Shown piece by piece: positions 53,831-64,000 of a stretch of 64,000 nucleotides of DNA (its first letter is position 1; each line of letters starts with the position of its first letter). The notes beneath the pieces are model-generated. The model was not told the origin of the DNA and ran no database searches. It worked only from the letters and a program-made list of their open reading frames with translations. Source of the stretch: Excoecaria cochinchinensis (Eukaryota > Streptophyta > Magnoliopsida > Malpighiales > Euphorbiaceae); contig CANTUQ010000055.1 of assembly GCA_947683425.1 (NCBI GenBank), positions 10,763,501 through 10,827,500 on the forward strand. The letters run 5' to 3'. The translations under genes were made by a program, and so were the position numbers.

Positions 53831-54190
53831 GAAAACTTCAGTACATTAGAGGGTTTATCGCCAAGCTAGCTTCAGTATGTGAGCCCATCTTCAAGCTTCT
53901 CAGGAAGAATCAGCCAGTGGTGTGGAATAATGATTGTCAATTGGCCTTTGACACTATTAAGGGTTATCTCCTAAATCCGCCAGTTTTAAGACCACCACGT
54001 CGTTTTAAACCACTAATCTTGTATCTGGCGATAGAAGACAGTTAAGTGGGTGTCATGATGGCTCAGCAGGATAAATTTGGAGTGAAGTTTGCTGTTTATT
54101 ACCTTAGCAAGAAATTCCTACTATATAAAGCCAAATATGTTGAAGTGGAAAAGATTTGCTTAGCAGTAATCTGGGCCTCTAAGAAGTTGC
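53831..54190 (+). pseudogene. T3 RNase H N-terminal part, truncated by T4
   Basis: After a stop at 53828 the sequence continues FLGKLQYIRGFIAKLAS and FKLLRKNQPVVWNNDCQ, then RNase H PLILYLAIEDS (the Asp of the usual LYLAVSD site is kept as Asp), a stop, FAVYYLSKKFLLYKAKY and KICLAVIWASKKLL. It ends at 54190, where T4 begins. Confidence 0.8.
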
Positions 54191-54403
54191 TGTAGATGCC
54201 GGATCCCGAGTCGGTCCAAGATCAGAGTTACAAAATGATGAAAGCGATACTTGCCAGTAAAGGTGTTAAAAATGATGCTCCCCTTGTTGATAATTCCCTT
54301 TATTCCTCCAAGAATTTCAATGCGTTGCATTTTACTCTCATTTATTTATTTATTTATGTATTTTTTATTTTTATTTTTATTATATTTTTAAATCAATTTA
54401 TTT

Positions 54404-54600
54404 TCGGCGCCACGCGTGCGGGCCGCACCCGTTGCGGAGGCATGGGCGCGCGCGCGGCCCAGCGCGCAGCAGAGGGTTGTGCGCGTCCCTGCGCGCGCAT
54501 AGCAAGGGGCAGCGAACGTGCATAGCCTCGTGCGCGCCGCATTGGGGCGCGTCTCGCGTTGGTTCGCGCGCCCCTTGGTGCGCGCGTTTCTCCTCTTTCA
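54404..54600 (+). repeat. GC-rich block of the T4 5' LTR
   Basis: Dense GCGCGC and CCGCACCCG sequence within otherwise AT-rich LTR. The counterpart in the 3' LTR (about 62643-62825) is clearly homologous but much more divergent than the flanking LTR sequence. Confidence 0.7.
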
Positions 54601-55320
54601 TGCAGGCTTATTTTGCCCGTTTTCGCTCAGTTCCTGCATTTTCCTGCTATTTTCTCAGTCTATTTTTTTACACTTATGTTTTCACGTTTTTATGCTAATT
54701 TGGATCAATTAAAAAGAAAGCTTCTTCTGTCTCTTTCCATTTTGAGACAGGGCAAAAAATCAAAAGGGGAACTGTTATCGCATTTTAGGAGGACGGCAAT
54801 TTTATTAAAAAAAAAGGGTTTTTTTTTAGTTTTCTCTTCAGTTTTCTCTCAAGCAAACATTTTTCTTCTTCAAAAAAATTCTTAACTTTTTTTTTCAAGT
54901 TTTAATCTTTGCTTCTCTAAAAACATTTAATCTTGGGTTTGACTTGAGCAAGAAAAATTAATTTATTTTGTTTATTCATCCCACCAAAAAATATTTTCTT
55001 GAGCTAATTTATTTAAAAACATAGATATTTATATCTTTTTCGGTGTTTATCACCATAAATTCGACAAGGGGGACGGATCAAGACACCGTTTTCTTCAATC
55101 TATAAAATTCTAAGGGTAAACACTTGGAACCACTCTTATTTATTTCTCCTGTATAATATTCATGGTTATTAACATTTTTGTATTCTGCTATTAATATTAT
55201 GTTCATCATCTAATATTTCCTTCATGGTTTGCACACTGTCAAAACCTCCATTTAGCTAATAGTTTGATTTTTGTGTGATTTTATTTTGGCTTGTTGATGT
55301 CAACTCCTCTTCTCCCTTAC

Positions 55321-55396
<76 letters not shown>

Positions 55397-55617
55397 TGAT
55401 TTATTCATTATTAGTATTATTATGTCATGATTATTTATTTCATGCTATTAGTATTATTATTACTACTATTATTTGTTTATTATCATTGTTATTATTACTT
55501 TATGTTATTATTAGTGCCATCGTTTCCTTGTTTGCTTCCATAATATTATTATTACTATTATCATTACTATTTGACTTGGTATTTATATATGATCATTATT
55601 GTCATTATCAGTTGTTC

Positions 55618-55679
<62 letters not shown>
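55321..55679 (+). repeat. (ATT)n microsatellites in the T4 5' LTR
   Basis: Two pure tracts (55321-55396 and 55617-55679) with ATT/ACT-variant sequence between them, beginning about 1.13 kb from the LTR start. Confidence 0.95.
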
Positions 55680-56932
55680 GTGATATGTTAATATTATTAT
55701 TATTATTAGTTATTACCATTATTCTCATTATTGTCTTGTATTATTATCATTGTTATTAGCATTATATATTTGTGTTCAACATTTATTTCATTTTTTTTAT
55801 TCGATTAATTTTGGTTAGAATTATTACTAATGTTCTTAATATTATTTTTCCTGTATGAGATTTTATTTTGAGTGGCATTATGTGAACATCCCTGTGACTC
55901 CCCGGATGGGTCATGAAGCGTAGAGGGACACGTCAGTTTGGTGAGATCTTTTCTACCCCCTTTTTATGTGTTTTATGTTTGTTTATAAGTACTTGTTTTA
56001 TTTATGTACGCGTGCAATAAAAAATCTCAAAAATATTTCTATAATTAAATTGAGATTTTCACTAATAAAATTGGGACCAATGTCCCTCATTTTAGCCAAG
56101 GAATGAAAAATAGCACAGACAAAACGAAGAGTTAGTTTTCTCCAAAAATGGGATTACTCATCCCGGTTTTCCAACTCAACAATCAAATGACTCTTCGAAC
56201 CCTCTTTAAACAAATGCTCTTTAAACAAATGCGAAGGAACCAATGTTCCGAAACCTTTAAACAAAAACTAAGGAACGAATGTTCCCACCTAAAATGAATA
56301 TCTCGATTTATGTATGTTTCCCTTGTACTTGATTTTGTTTGATTATTTTAGGGTTTAAGTTCATTTCTTTCGAGCCCTTGTAATTATTTTTGGGGCAATA
56401 TCATTTAATTTTGGGATTGTATTCCATCCCAACCAGTATCTTTAGCCTCAATTCATTAGGGGTTGTATTCTGCCCCTATCTCTCATGTAATTGTGTACTT
56501 GTGTGTTTACCGCTTTCCTTAATTACTTCATTTACCGCTTTTTTTTATCGCTTTTCTTTATTTTCTTTACGTGCTCTTAATGTGCCTTTAATTTAAATGC
56601 ACTGATCGTGTGAGATGAGGGATAGAATTTTAGGGAGTTAAAAACTCATTTATAATTAACCAAAGCATGAATAAGAGGGGAGTTCCAAACACTAATCTCT
56701 GGTCTTGACCAATAATAGGTTAGAGACCATTCCCAATTTCACGTGAATTAGGTGGCGACTCCATAATTCCTCAAAGGTGCCATGGGGCTAGATGTTCCTT
56801 TCCAATGTTCTATTGGGAAGGAAGCGTCCAAAATGTTTCATGGCACCTATGATCAAAAAGATGGGAACCAGTCCCTCGAATGCTAAAAGCGGATTCGGCG
56901 AGGGCCCTTGCTGGGTTCGGCGCGCGTCACAG

Positions 56933-56949
56933 TGGCCGCTCCGCTGGGG
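56933..56949 (+). other. T4 primer binding site (tRNA-Arg)
   Basis: TGGCCGCTCCGCTGGGG: tRNA-Arg type with three differences from the T3 site. Confidence 0.8.
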
Positions 56950-57835
56950 ACTTGTTTGAGACTTCTCTTCGAAAGTGCTTTGGTTAAAATACAATTGGGT
57001 TTTTAAAACTCAAAATTCTATCTCTTTTCGTAATTACATTACATCATTTTAGGGCCTTAAAACCATGTTAGTTGGTCCCCTATCTACCTCGGTGCATTCC
57101 TAAAATGCGACCCTACTTTCACTCATTGTAGGGAAGTGTTAAGGATAATCACTAGCTCAAGCCTTATACCTCTTGGTATATCAAATGGAGACCCGATTGG
57201 TCGCTATGCTCGTGATGAGCTAGACCCATTGGTAGGGACCATGCTTGGGTAGCCCTAAAGTAACATCACCATTAACCAAAGCCCATGTAATGGCAAATAG
57301 AAACTTCCGCTAGGTGGTATGCTCCCTAATATGATGCTTGTGGTGTGGGTCATCGCGTATTAGACAAAATTAACCAAATTAAGTGGTCTTCTATCAAAGA
57401 CTTTCATGCCCAGGTAGGCCCATCTTAATGAGATTGAAGTGTTCGAATACGTAGCGGCCAAAACTCATGCAATGCACATTAGACTAAGAGCGTTATGCTA
57501 CCGTTTTTCCACCATACACCTTACGCATTCATAGGGTCCCCCGTTGACCTATGAACTAAGCCCACTTAGGAGAGGGACTGGACTACCCCATGTGTGGGAG
57601 TCATAAGGTTGGAAGGATCTATTTGCTTGCATTTGGTTGCGAAATGCTGCATAAACTCACGATCATACATTATACATGTCATCCATGCATCATTCTAACC
57701 CCTTTATTTTTCAACCATTATAGACCATTCACCTTAGAGGTTTTGGGGTCCTCATAGTTGTTCAAAGAGCAAGCAGAATTCGAATTGGTGGGCAGAGATC
57801 TACCGTCTTTGTTGGAGTATCTACAAGCATTGGGA
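56950..57835 (+). other. T4 untranslated leader
   Basis: No gene. Colinear with the T1 and T3 leaders. Confidence 0.6.
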
Positions 57836-58846
57836 ATGGCTGGTCCTTTATGACAGATGGAAGAGGCTCATGTCTTAATTGCCCGAGAACTGGATGAAAG
57901 ATTTAAAAAGCTTGAAGGGAGGTTGTCGGCCATAATTAAGGAAAGGTTGGATGCCGTGGCACTAGTTCTTCAAGCTCAAGCCACTACAGCTACACTTAAC
58001 CGATTTGAGCTAGCCGTGACCAGGAAGGAGTATGCAGCGATAGCTGTAATGCCTCCATCCGCTCCTGAGCCTAGAGGCAAGGCGACACTCAACTCACTGA
58101 TCGAGCAAGTGGAAAGAGAAAAAGGACTAGGGCCTTTATAGTAAATGGGTCCCCTCAGTCCCACAAACACTAAAAAGAAATTAGCTGATCTTGAAGAGGA
58201 GATTATGAAGTCCAAGTTTGCAACTACCCGGACACCTCCCAATAGGACCATTACTAACCCTGCAGGTCTCAGAATCGGTTACTATGGTAACAGTAGATGT
58301 ACGAAAAGGACGGGGAAAGCGCTAATGGTTGAGACGGCTCAGAGGCGCTACTCTGATTTAGGCAGACCTTTGTCTTGGGTCTTGGAAAGGATGATGAAGA
58401 AGGGGGTGTTGCAGCCATTGCCTGCCAAGTGGGCTAAGACCTGGGGGCAGCCCTGACACAAGGAAGACGAGTACTGCGCCTATCACCAACACACTGGCCA
58501 TATGATGGATAATTGTACTAGGCTGAGGCATGAGATTTAGGACCTAATCGACAGTAACAAGATCACAGATCCTAAATGCCGCCAAGGTAGTCATGGGAGC
58601 TCGAGTTTTGTGGGTGGCAATGGAGAAGGTTTTAGAGCCACAAGGACCCCGACCTTCGGAATGACTCAAAGTCACTATGCCATACCGGAAAAGCCCTTGT
58701 CTAAGCATCTCTTCCATTTTGTTAACAAGGGGAAGATGCGGCCACTGCAGGCCCAACCTGTCAGGAGCCAAAGGCGTCCCAATCACCGAGCTGATCTGTA
58801 CTGTGCTTGCCATCAACATACCGGGCATGAAACCGATGGATGCTAA
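57836..58846 (+). pseudogene. T4 gag remnant with two knuckle modules
   Basis: ATG at 57836 (MAGPL, then a stop) leads into MEEAHVLIARELDERFKKLEGRL and LDAVALVLQAQ. A stop at 58139 follows, and the core gag domain is absent as in T1. Module 1: RYSDLGRPLSWVLERMMKKG, LQPLPAKWA, then across a stop YCAYHQHTGHMMDNC and LRHEI. Module 2: IPEKPLSKHLFHFVNKGKMR, LQAQPV, YCACHQHTGHETDGC, ending at a TAA at 58844. Both knuckles keep their Cys/His pattern. No protease follows; 58847-59041 shows nothing recognisable. Confidence 0.8.
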
Positions 58847-59041
58847 ATTATGAAAAAGCAAGTTCTATGCTTAATTGATGAGGAGCTCAGAGGCAAGGAG
58901 AATGGTTCCCGAAAGTGATAGTAGACCGTCGACTACAGCATCCATGTTGGCAGGAAAGGAGGATGTTATCTGCTTAGATGCTTTTCTTTATTTTTGAACT
59001 ATTTAATAATGATGTTTTAACTCTAATATTTATGAAGTGGA

Positions 59042-59530
59042 ATGAACGTTTTTGTTGTTTATTTATGTGATGTTTCTTGTGATTTCATTATGCATAATCA
59101 TGGCACATTTACATTTGACATTGGTTTAACTAATGCCATTCCATTTAATCTCGGAACTTTGGAGAACCCAAGGAAAATCTTGATAGCATCTGTTATGGCT
59201 GTTGAAGAGAGATTAAAACTTGAGAGAATGAAAAAAAATGAAATAAAAAGTCTTTGCCTGGACCTACGAAGACATGCCAGAAGATGATCATGAAGCCGCC
59301 AAGCATGCTATGCCAAACATATCCTAATCATGGACAGGTGACACAGAAGCTCAGAAGACTCAAGCTGAAGTGGGTGGAAATGGTTGAAAGGGGAGATCCA
59401 TAAGTAGGGACGGGGCCAAAATTCTTACTGAGATGCAATGCCCGATTAGATTGAACAACGACGGTCCCAATGGTCAAGAAGAAAAGTGCACGTATGTGTA
59501 AACTTCAGGATTTGAGCAAAACTTGTTAAA
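59042..59530 (+). pseudogene. T4 RT N-terminal remnant
   Basis: MNVFVVYLCDVSCDF...TLENPRKILIASVMAVEE parallels T1 at 12069. It then degrades through KLRRLKLKWVEM and MVKKKSARMCKLQDLSKTC (59469-59525), the plus-strand arm of the inverted RT repeat. No palm domain follows. Confidence 0.75.
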
Positions 59531-59735
59531 AGAAAGAAAATTGGAAAAAATTTGGGGAGAAAAAAAAAACAAAAAAAAAATTTTGAATTTTCTTTTTTTT
59601 TTTTTTAAATTGAAAAAAAGAGAGAAAAAAAGAGAGAATGATCAGCAGGCAAGGGAATGCTATTTGGGGGGAAGCTTTGTTCAAATCCCGTGGGTCTACA
59701 CATGCCTGCATTTTGCCGTTCTTCTTAGATACTGA
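59469..59735. repeat. Inverted RT repeat around an A/T-rich spacer in T4
   Basis: The left arm ends GGATTTGAGCAAAACTTG. The right arm begins GAAGCTTTGTTCAAATCC and is its reverse complement with mismatches. The spacer (about 59531-59660) is A-rich with a T tract. Equivalent to 12497-12728 in T1. Confidence 0.75.
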
Positions 59736-60012
59736 AAATGACCTAAAGACTAATTCACAAGCTATCTAGTTCATCAGCGTAGAAGGTGTGTAGTGCGAGA
59801 GACATACCTATATTTTGCCATTCTTCTTGGGCACTGGAAAAGACCTGAAGACTAATCCATGAGCCATCCACCCAGTCCATAAGTATAAAGGGTGTGCTGC
59901 ATGAGGGATGAGTTGATGACATACAGCTGAGATGCCAAATGAGAGGAAGGCCAATAAGGTTATGGGGTAGACCCATTCTGGGGTCTGCAATTGGAACCCT
60001 TACAAGAGTCAC
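59655..60012 (-). pseudogene. Inverted RT fragments of T4
   Basis: On the minus strand MQACVDPRDLNKASPQ (59711 downward) is RT motif 1. Further right FPVPKKNGKI and, in the frame 60012-59755, VFSSAQEEWQNI are a second related segment, suggesting a local duplication of the KKNGK piece. Not a gene. Confidence 0.65.
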
Positions 60013-60404
60013 GCTTTACACCTTAATGCATGAGGCGAAAACAATACTGCCTGTTAAAGCATGTCGAATCCTTAAGGGGCAGTCATAGAAGCAACAGCTA
60101 CAGCAACTAAGCCCGTCAAACGGAAATGGGTTTCGGGATTACTATCACTATCAGAAAACACCTTATCCGATCATTTGGGAAGAAAGTTAGAAAGCACCCG
60201 CCGAAAGAATAAGATTTGGTCTTCGAGCAAATAGGTCCGAGTATTCCAAACGGACGAGGTAAATTCAAACCAACATATGAAGACCCATTCGTTCTTGAAA
60301 AGTTGTTATCCAAGGAAGCAGCATCCCGACAGACAGCAAAGGAAGCAAGTTTAAAGAACCAGGCAGCATCAACAGACCCAAGAAAGTCCATGGCTAAAGA
60401 TTAA
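60013..60404 (+). pseudogene. T4 integrase C-terminal remnant
   Basis: LHEAKT-like ILPVKACRIL near 60040 recalls the end of Tat integrase. DLVFEQIGPSIPNGRGKFKP and YEDPFVLEKLLSKE (60200-60310) are the GKFRP/EGPF module, closing KSMAKD and a stop at 60402. Zinc finger and catalytic core are missing. Confidence 0.7.
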
Positions 60405-61680
60405 AAAAATCAAAAGAAGAGAATAAATGCCCCGCGGGTTGAAAACTGAAAAAAGGCGGCCTTGATAAAATTGGGCGCCTCGTCAGGGTGAAAATCGAAA
60501 AAAGGCACTCTGGGCAAAAATTAGAGGCTTGAGAGAAATATCCAATCAAGAAAACCCGAGAGGGCTAATTGGAAATAGGATTCTGATGCTTTCAAGATCC
60601 ATTTCGACATTAGATGTAATTTTGCATTCTGAATCTATGTTAAATGGTGGTCATGTATGGAGAAATTGCACTGAAATACACACAATCTTTGCAAATACAT
60701 AAAACAAAAGCAGTTCGACTCATGCACTCTTCATTTTCTAGTTCTTTTAAAAAAAGAAAAACACTGTTCATTACCGGATGTGTGAAATCTAAGTGGCTAT
60801 ACTCTGCTTTACTCTTGCCGGCAAGATGCCTAAGCCGATAGGCCCTATTATCAGCTATGGGATTTAACGCTCATTGATTATGCGCACTAGTGGAAGCAAA
60901 GGCGTAGTCTTTGACCTGCAATACGATGATCTTTATGAGCAGCCGTGTCTAGGGGCACCCATTCAAGCGCATCAGTCGACTTATCCTGCTATCAACTGTA
61001 AAACCAATTCTACGGCACCTTCGTCACGGGAATCAAGCTGATGCGATCATAATCTGAGGTGTAAGTACACACCGACCATATTCGAGAGATCTTTGGTAAC
61101 AACTTCAGCACCTCTATAACAAAAAAAAAATGCCGTTAGAGATGAAAACCGTAATTAGCGCTCTAAGTAAAAATTAGGCCAAAGGGCAGGGTGAATACCT
61201 GGAAATAGGCAGTCTGTCCTAGAAAAAAATAAAACGAATAAAAGCCGCTGGATTGGGTTGGGTCCATTTCAGGCAAAAATAAGGTATAGGGTTATGTGAA
61301 AATCCGAAAAGGACGCATTTCCCGCTAAGAAAAGCTAGTGTGAAAATCCACAAGGGACGCACTACCTTTAAAACAATGACGTTCGATGCCTAGAGCAATA
61401 ACGCAACATTATCCTTGGCAGCCCCTCTCAAGCTAAGACGCACGTCAGGCATTTCCCTCTGAAAAATTACGAGTCGAAGTCCCCAAGCAAGGATGATGCC
61501 TTCAGACTCTTAGGGGCATAATCGACCAAACTAAGCTATGAGTCGCTTCAGCCGAAGTTATCGCACGTTGACCACTGGGCCACTCAGATGAATGGTGTCA
61601 CTTGCATTTCGCATAAACTTATGCACATGCACATTAATGACTCACCCTTGCATACAAGTTTCTTTTAATTTTGCAGGAAA
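60405..61680 (+). other. T4 3' non-coding tract
   Basis: No gene. Strongly similar to 13526-14880 of T1 through about 61400, then specific to T4. Confidence 0.65.
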
Positions 61681-62290
61681 GTCTGGCATCTAGACACACC
61701 GACAAGCTGGCGTTTATCAGTCGTTCAGCAGTGGTTTCACACACCGACAAGCCGGTGTTTCATCAATCACGTTCCTCAAAGTCTGGCGCCTTCACACACC
61801 GACAAGCTGGTGTTTATCAGTCGCTCAGCTGTGGTTTCACACACCGATAAGCTGGTCTTCCATCAATCACGTCCCTCAAAGTCTGGCGCCTTCACACACC
61901 GACAAGCTGGTGTTTATCAGTCGCTCAGCTGTGGTTTCACACACCGACAAGCTGGTGTTTCATAAATCACGTTCCTCAAAGTCTGGCGCCTTCACACACC
62001 GACAAGCTGGTGTTTATCAGTCGCTCAGTTGTGGTTTCACACACCGATAAGCTGGTGTTTCATCAATCATATTCCTCAAAGTCTAGCGCCTTCACACACC
62101 AACAAGCTGGTATTTATCAGTCGCTCAGCCGTGGTTTCACAAACCAACAAGCTGGTGTTTTATCAATCACATTCCTCAAAGTCTTGCGCCTTCACACACC
62201 GACAAGCCGGTGTTTATCAGTCGCTCAGCCGTGGTTTCACACGTCGACAAGCTGACGTTAATCAATCACGTGACCAACAGTAGTTCCATA
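61681..62290 (+). repeat. 100-bp tandem repeat array, six copies
   Basis: GTCTGGC-type starts recur at 61681, 61781, 61881, 61981, 62081 and 62181, an exact 100-bp period. Each unit consists of two half-units, both starting CACACCGACAAGCTGGTGTTT, so the array is a dimeric satellite-like repeat. Open frames through it simply reflect the repeat length. Confidence 0.93.
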
Positions 62291-62400
62291 ACGCTGACAA
62301 GCTGGCAAGACAAATTTCGGGAAAGCGACCGCCACAGGTACGATTTTCTCCCCTTCCTTTTTGAATTTTGGCTCACTTATGCACCTAAGTCCTAGAGTTC

Positions 62401-62418
62401 CCCAAAATTGGGGGCAAC
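62401..62418 (+). other. T4 polypurine tract region
   Basis: CCCAAAATTGGGGGCAAC directly before the 3' LTR, as in T1. Confidence 0.8.
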
Positions 62419-63529
62419 TGTAGACGCCGGGTCCCGAGTCGTTCCAAGATCAGAATTACCCAATGATAAAAGCGATACTTGCCAGTAAAGGTGTCAAAAA
62501 TGATGCTCCCCTTGTCGATAATTCCCTTTATTCCTCCAAGAATTTCAATGCGAAATTTTGCATTTTTACTCTCATTTTTTATTTATTTATTTATTTATGT
62601 ATTTTTATTTTTATTTTTATTCTATTTTTTTCTATTTATTTTCGTGCGCCGCACGTGTGGGCCATGCCCGTTGTGGAGGCACGGGCGAGCAGCAAGGGCT
62701 GCGCGCATCCCTGCGCTCGCACAGCAGGGTGCTGCACGCGTGCACAGCCCCGCGCGCACCCCATTGGGGCGCGTCTCTGGCTGGCGTGCTCGCCCCTTGG
62801 CGCACGCGTTTCTCCTCTTTCACGTGGGCATATTTTGCCCATTTTCTCCCGCTTCTTGCTTTTTCCTGCGATTTTCTCAGTCTATTTTTTTACAGTTCTA
62901 TTTTCACGTTTTTATGCTAATTTGGATCAATTAAAAAGAAAGCTTCTTCTATCTCTTTCCATTTTGAGACAGGGCAAAAAAACAAAAGGGGAGCCGTTCT
63001 CTCATTTCAGGAGAATGGCAATTTTATTAAAAAAAAAAGGGTTTTTTTTTAATTTTCTCTCAAGCAAACATTTTTCTTCATCAAAAAAATTCTTAACTTT
63101 CTTTTTTCAAGTTTTAATCTTTGCTTCTCTAAAAACATTTAATCTTGGGTTTGACTTGAGCAAGAAAAATTAATTTTCTTTGTTTATTCATCCCACCAAA
63201 AAATATTTTCTTGAGCTAATTTATTTAAAAACATAGATATTTATACCTTTTTCGGGTATTTTTCACCATAAATTCGACAAGGGGGACGAATCAAGACACC
63301 GTTTTCTTCAATCTATAAAATTCTGAGGGAAAACACTTGGAACCACTCTTATTTATTTCTCCTGTATAATATTCATGGTTATTAACATTTTTGTATTCTG
63401 CTATTAATATTATGTTCATCATCTAATATTTCCTTCAAGGTTTGCACACCCTCAAAACCTCCATTTAGCTAATAGTTTGATTTTTGTGTGGTTTTCTTTT
63501 GGCTTGTTGATGTCGACTCCTCTTCTTCC

Positions 63530-63575
<46 letters not shown>

Positions 63576-63629
63576 GTTGGATTTTGTGCTGTCATTATTA
63601 TTATTATTATTTGTCTTAAATATTTATTA

Positions 63630-63708
<79 letters not shown>

Positions 63709-63906
63709 GTCATGTTTATTTATTTCATGCTATTAGTATTATTATTACTACTATTATTTGTTTATTATCATTGTTATTATTACTTTATGTTATTATTAGT
63801 GTCATCGTTTCCTTGTTTGCTTCCATAATATTATTATTACTATTATCATTACTATTTGACTTGGTATTTATGATCATTATTGTCATTATCAGTTGTTCTT
63901 GTTATG

Positions 63907-63962
<56 letters not shown>

Positions 63963-64000
63963 TATTATTATTATTATTATTATTATTGTGATATGTTAAT
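62419..64000 (+). repeat. T4 3' LTR, truncated by the window
   Basis: TGTAGACGCCGGGTCC; colinear with 54191 onward. It differs from the 5' LTR by a decayed and shortened GC block, an extra segment around 63574-63632 within the ATT tracts, and an (ATC)18 run (63907-63960) where the 5' LTR has ATT. Confidence 0.9.
63533..63987 (+). repeat. (ATT)n and (ATC)18 microsatellites in the T4 3' LTR
   Basis: ATT tracts at 63533-63573, 63597-63622 and 63634-63708, then (ATC)18 at 63907-63960 followed by (ATT)9. Confidence 0.95.

Larger units (their letters stand above)
54191..56931 (+). repeat. T4 5' LTR
   Basis: TGTAGATGCCGGATCC ... GTTCGGCGCGCGTCACA. GC-rich block 54404-54600, ATT tracts at 55321-55396 and 55617-55679, U5 with two repeat units and a PBS-like TGGCGACTCCA at 56753-56763. 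Confidence 0.92.
46339..64000 (+). mobile_element. Tat/Ogre-lineage retrotransposon T3 (partial, most complete coding)
   Basis: 5' LTR 46339-48899, perfect tRNA-Arg PBS, leader, gag, protease, G-patch, RT and RNase H start. At 54190 it is interrupted by T4, and the rest of T3 lies beyond the window. T3 is the only element here with enough coding sequence to resemble an autonomous Tat ancestor, though it is now broken by several stops and frameshifts. Confidence 0.85.
54191..64000 (+). mobile_element. Tat-lineage retrotransposon T4, non-autonomous (3' end off window)
   Basis: 5' LTR 54191-56931, tRNA-Arg PBS, leader, deleted gag, RT start with inverted RT fragment, integrase tail, 3' non-coding tract, 100-bp tandem repeats, PPT and a 3' LTR truncated by the window end. 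The internal architecture is the same as T1, including the RT inversion, although the LTRs differ in their 5' halves. It sits in the RNase H of T3. Confidence 0.88.

Noticed and set aside
54398..54698. Overlapping Arg/Ala-rich frames in the T4 LTR (also 62463-63173)
   Set aside because: GC-rich block inside an LTR. The frames differ between the two LTRs of the same element and have no domain.
61681..62290. Possible CRISPR-like array
   Set aside because: The 100-bp units are contiguous tandem repeats without unique spacers, in a plant retrotransposon 3' UTR.
62402..62640. Full-length third Tat element starting at 62419
   Set aside because: The PPT directly upstream and colinearity with 54191 onward identify it as the 3' LTR of T4.
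1..64000. tRNA or rRNA genes
   Set aside because: Only primer-binding complements of tRNA-Arg and tRNA-iMet 3' ends were seen. No cloverleaf or rRNA-like segment was recognised by eye.

Overview
This is a gene-poor, repeat-saturated stretch of an angiosperm nuclear genome. Nothing bacterial is present. Almost every base can be assigned to transposable elements or endogenous plant pararetrovirus, stacked inside one another. Evidence for a flowering plant: Ty3/Gypsy elements of the Tat/Ogre lineage primed by tRNA-Arg (PBS TGGCGACTCCACTGGGG), chromoviruses primed by tRNA-iMet, a CACTA transposon end, and caulimovirid polyprotein remnants that look florendovirus-like. I found no intact host gene, rRNA or tRNA gene. 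One possible captured host exon is noted near 44 kb.

Layout, outermost to innermost. Level 0 is a caulimovirid cluster: copy B (plus, 38120-about 41820) meets copy C (minus, about 41960-46338) tail to tail. Level 1: copy B is cut by chromovirus G1, whose 3' LTR ends at 38119 and which runs off the left edge. Copy C is cut by Tat element T3 (46339 to beyond 64000). Level 2: G1 carries a CACTA-like end (to 4174), Tat element T1 (4408-19986), a second chromovirus L (20904-30150) and a third, fuller caulimovirid copy A (30446-37679, bracketed by AT repeats). T3 carries Tat element T4 (54191 to beyond 64000), inserted in its RNase H. Level 3: the CACTA unit holds a Tat solo LTR (1105-3718, TSD GATAT). 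The gag of T1 holds a 3.2-kb G1-family solo LTR (8506-11681, TSD CTGGG).

Coding content. T3 is the only element with a recognisable gag, protease, G-patch, RT and partial RNase H series, and it is broken by stops and frameshifts. T1 and T4 are non-autonomous relatives with the same defective interior: no gag core, no protease, an RT start followed by an inverted copy of the same RT start, then only integrase tails, a long 3' non-coding tract and tandem repeats before the PPT. L is mostly LTR (two of 3.9 kb) around a 1.46-kb interior with a degenerate gag and no pol. Caulimovirid copies A, B and C carry capsid/zinc-knuckle, protease, RT/RNase H (best in A) and a separate downstream ORF2 of unknown function.

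The most interesting observations are the snap-back RT structure shared by T1 and T4, a conserved PBS-like 11-mer in the U5 of every Tat LTR, the swapped GC-rich blocks and ATT microsatellites at fixed LTR offsets, the direct repeat around the promoter/PBS of copy A with AT repeats at both ends, and the B-C inverted viral repeat. Alignments were done by eye. No percent identity or date was computed.
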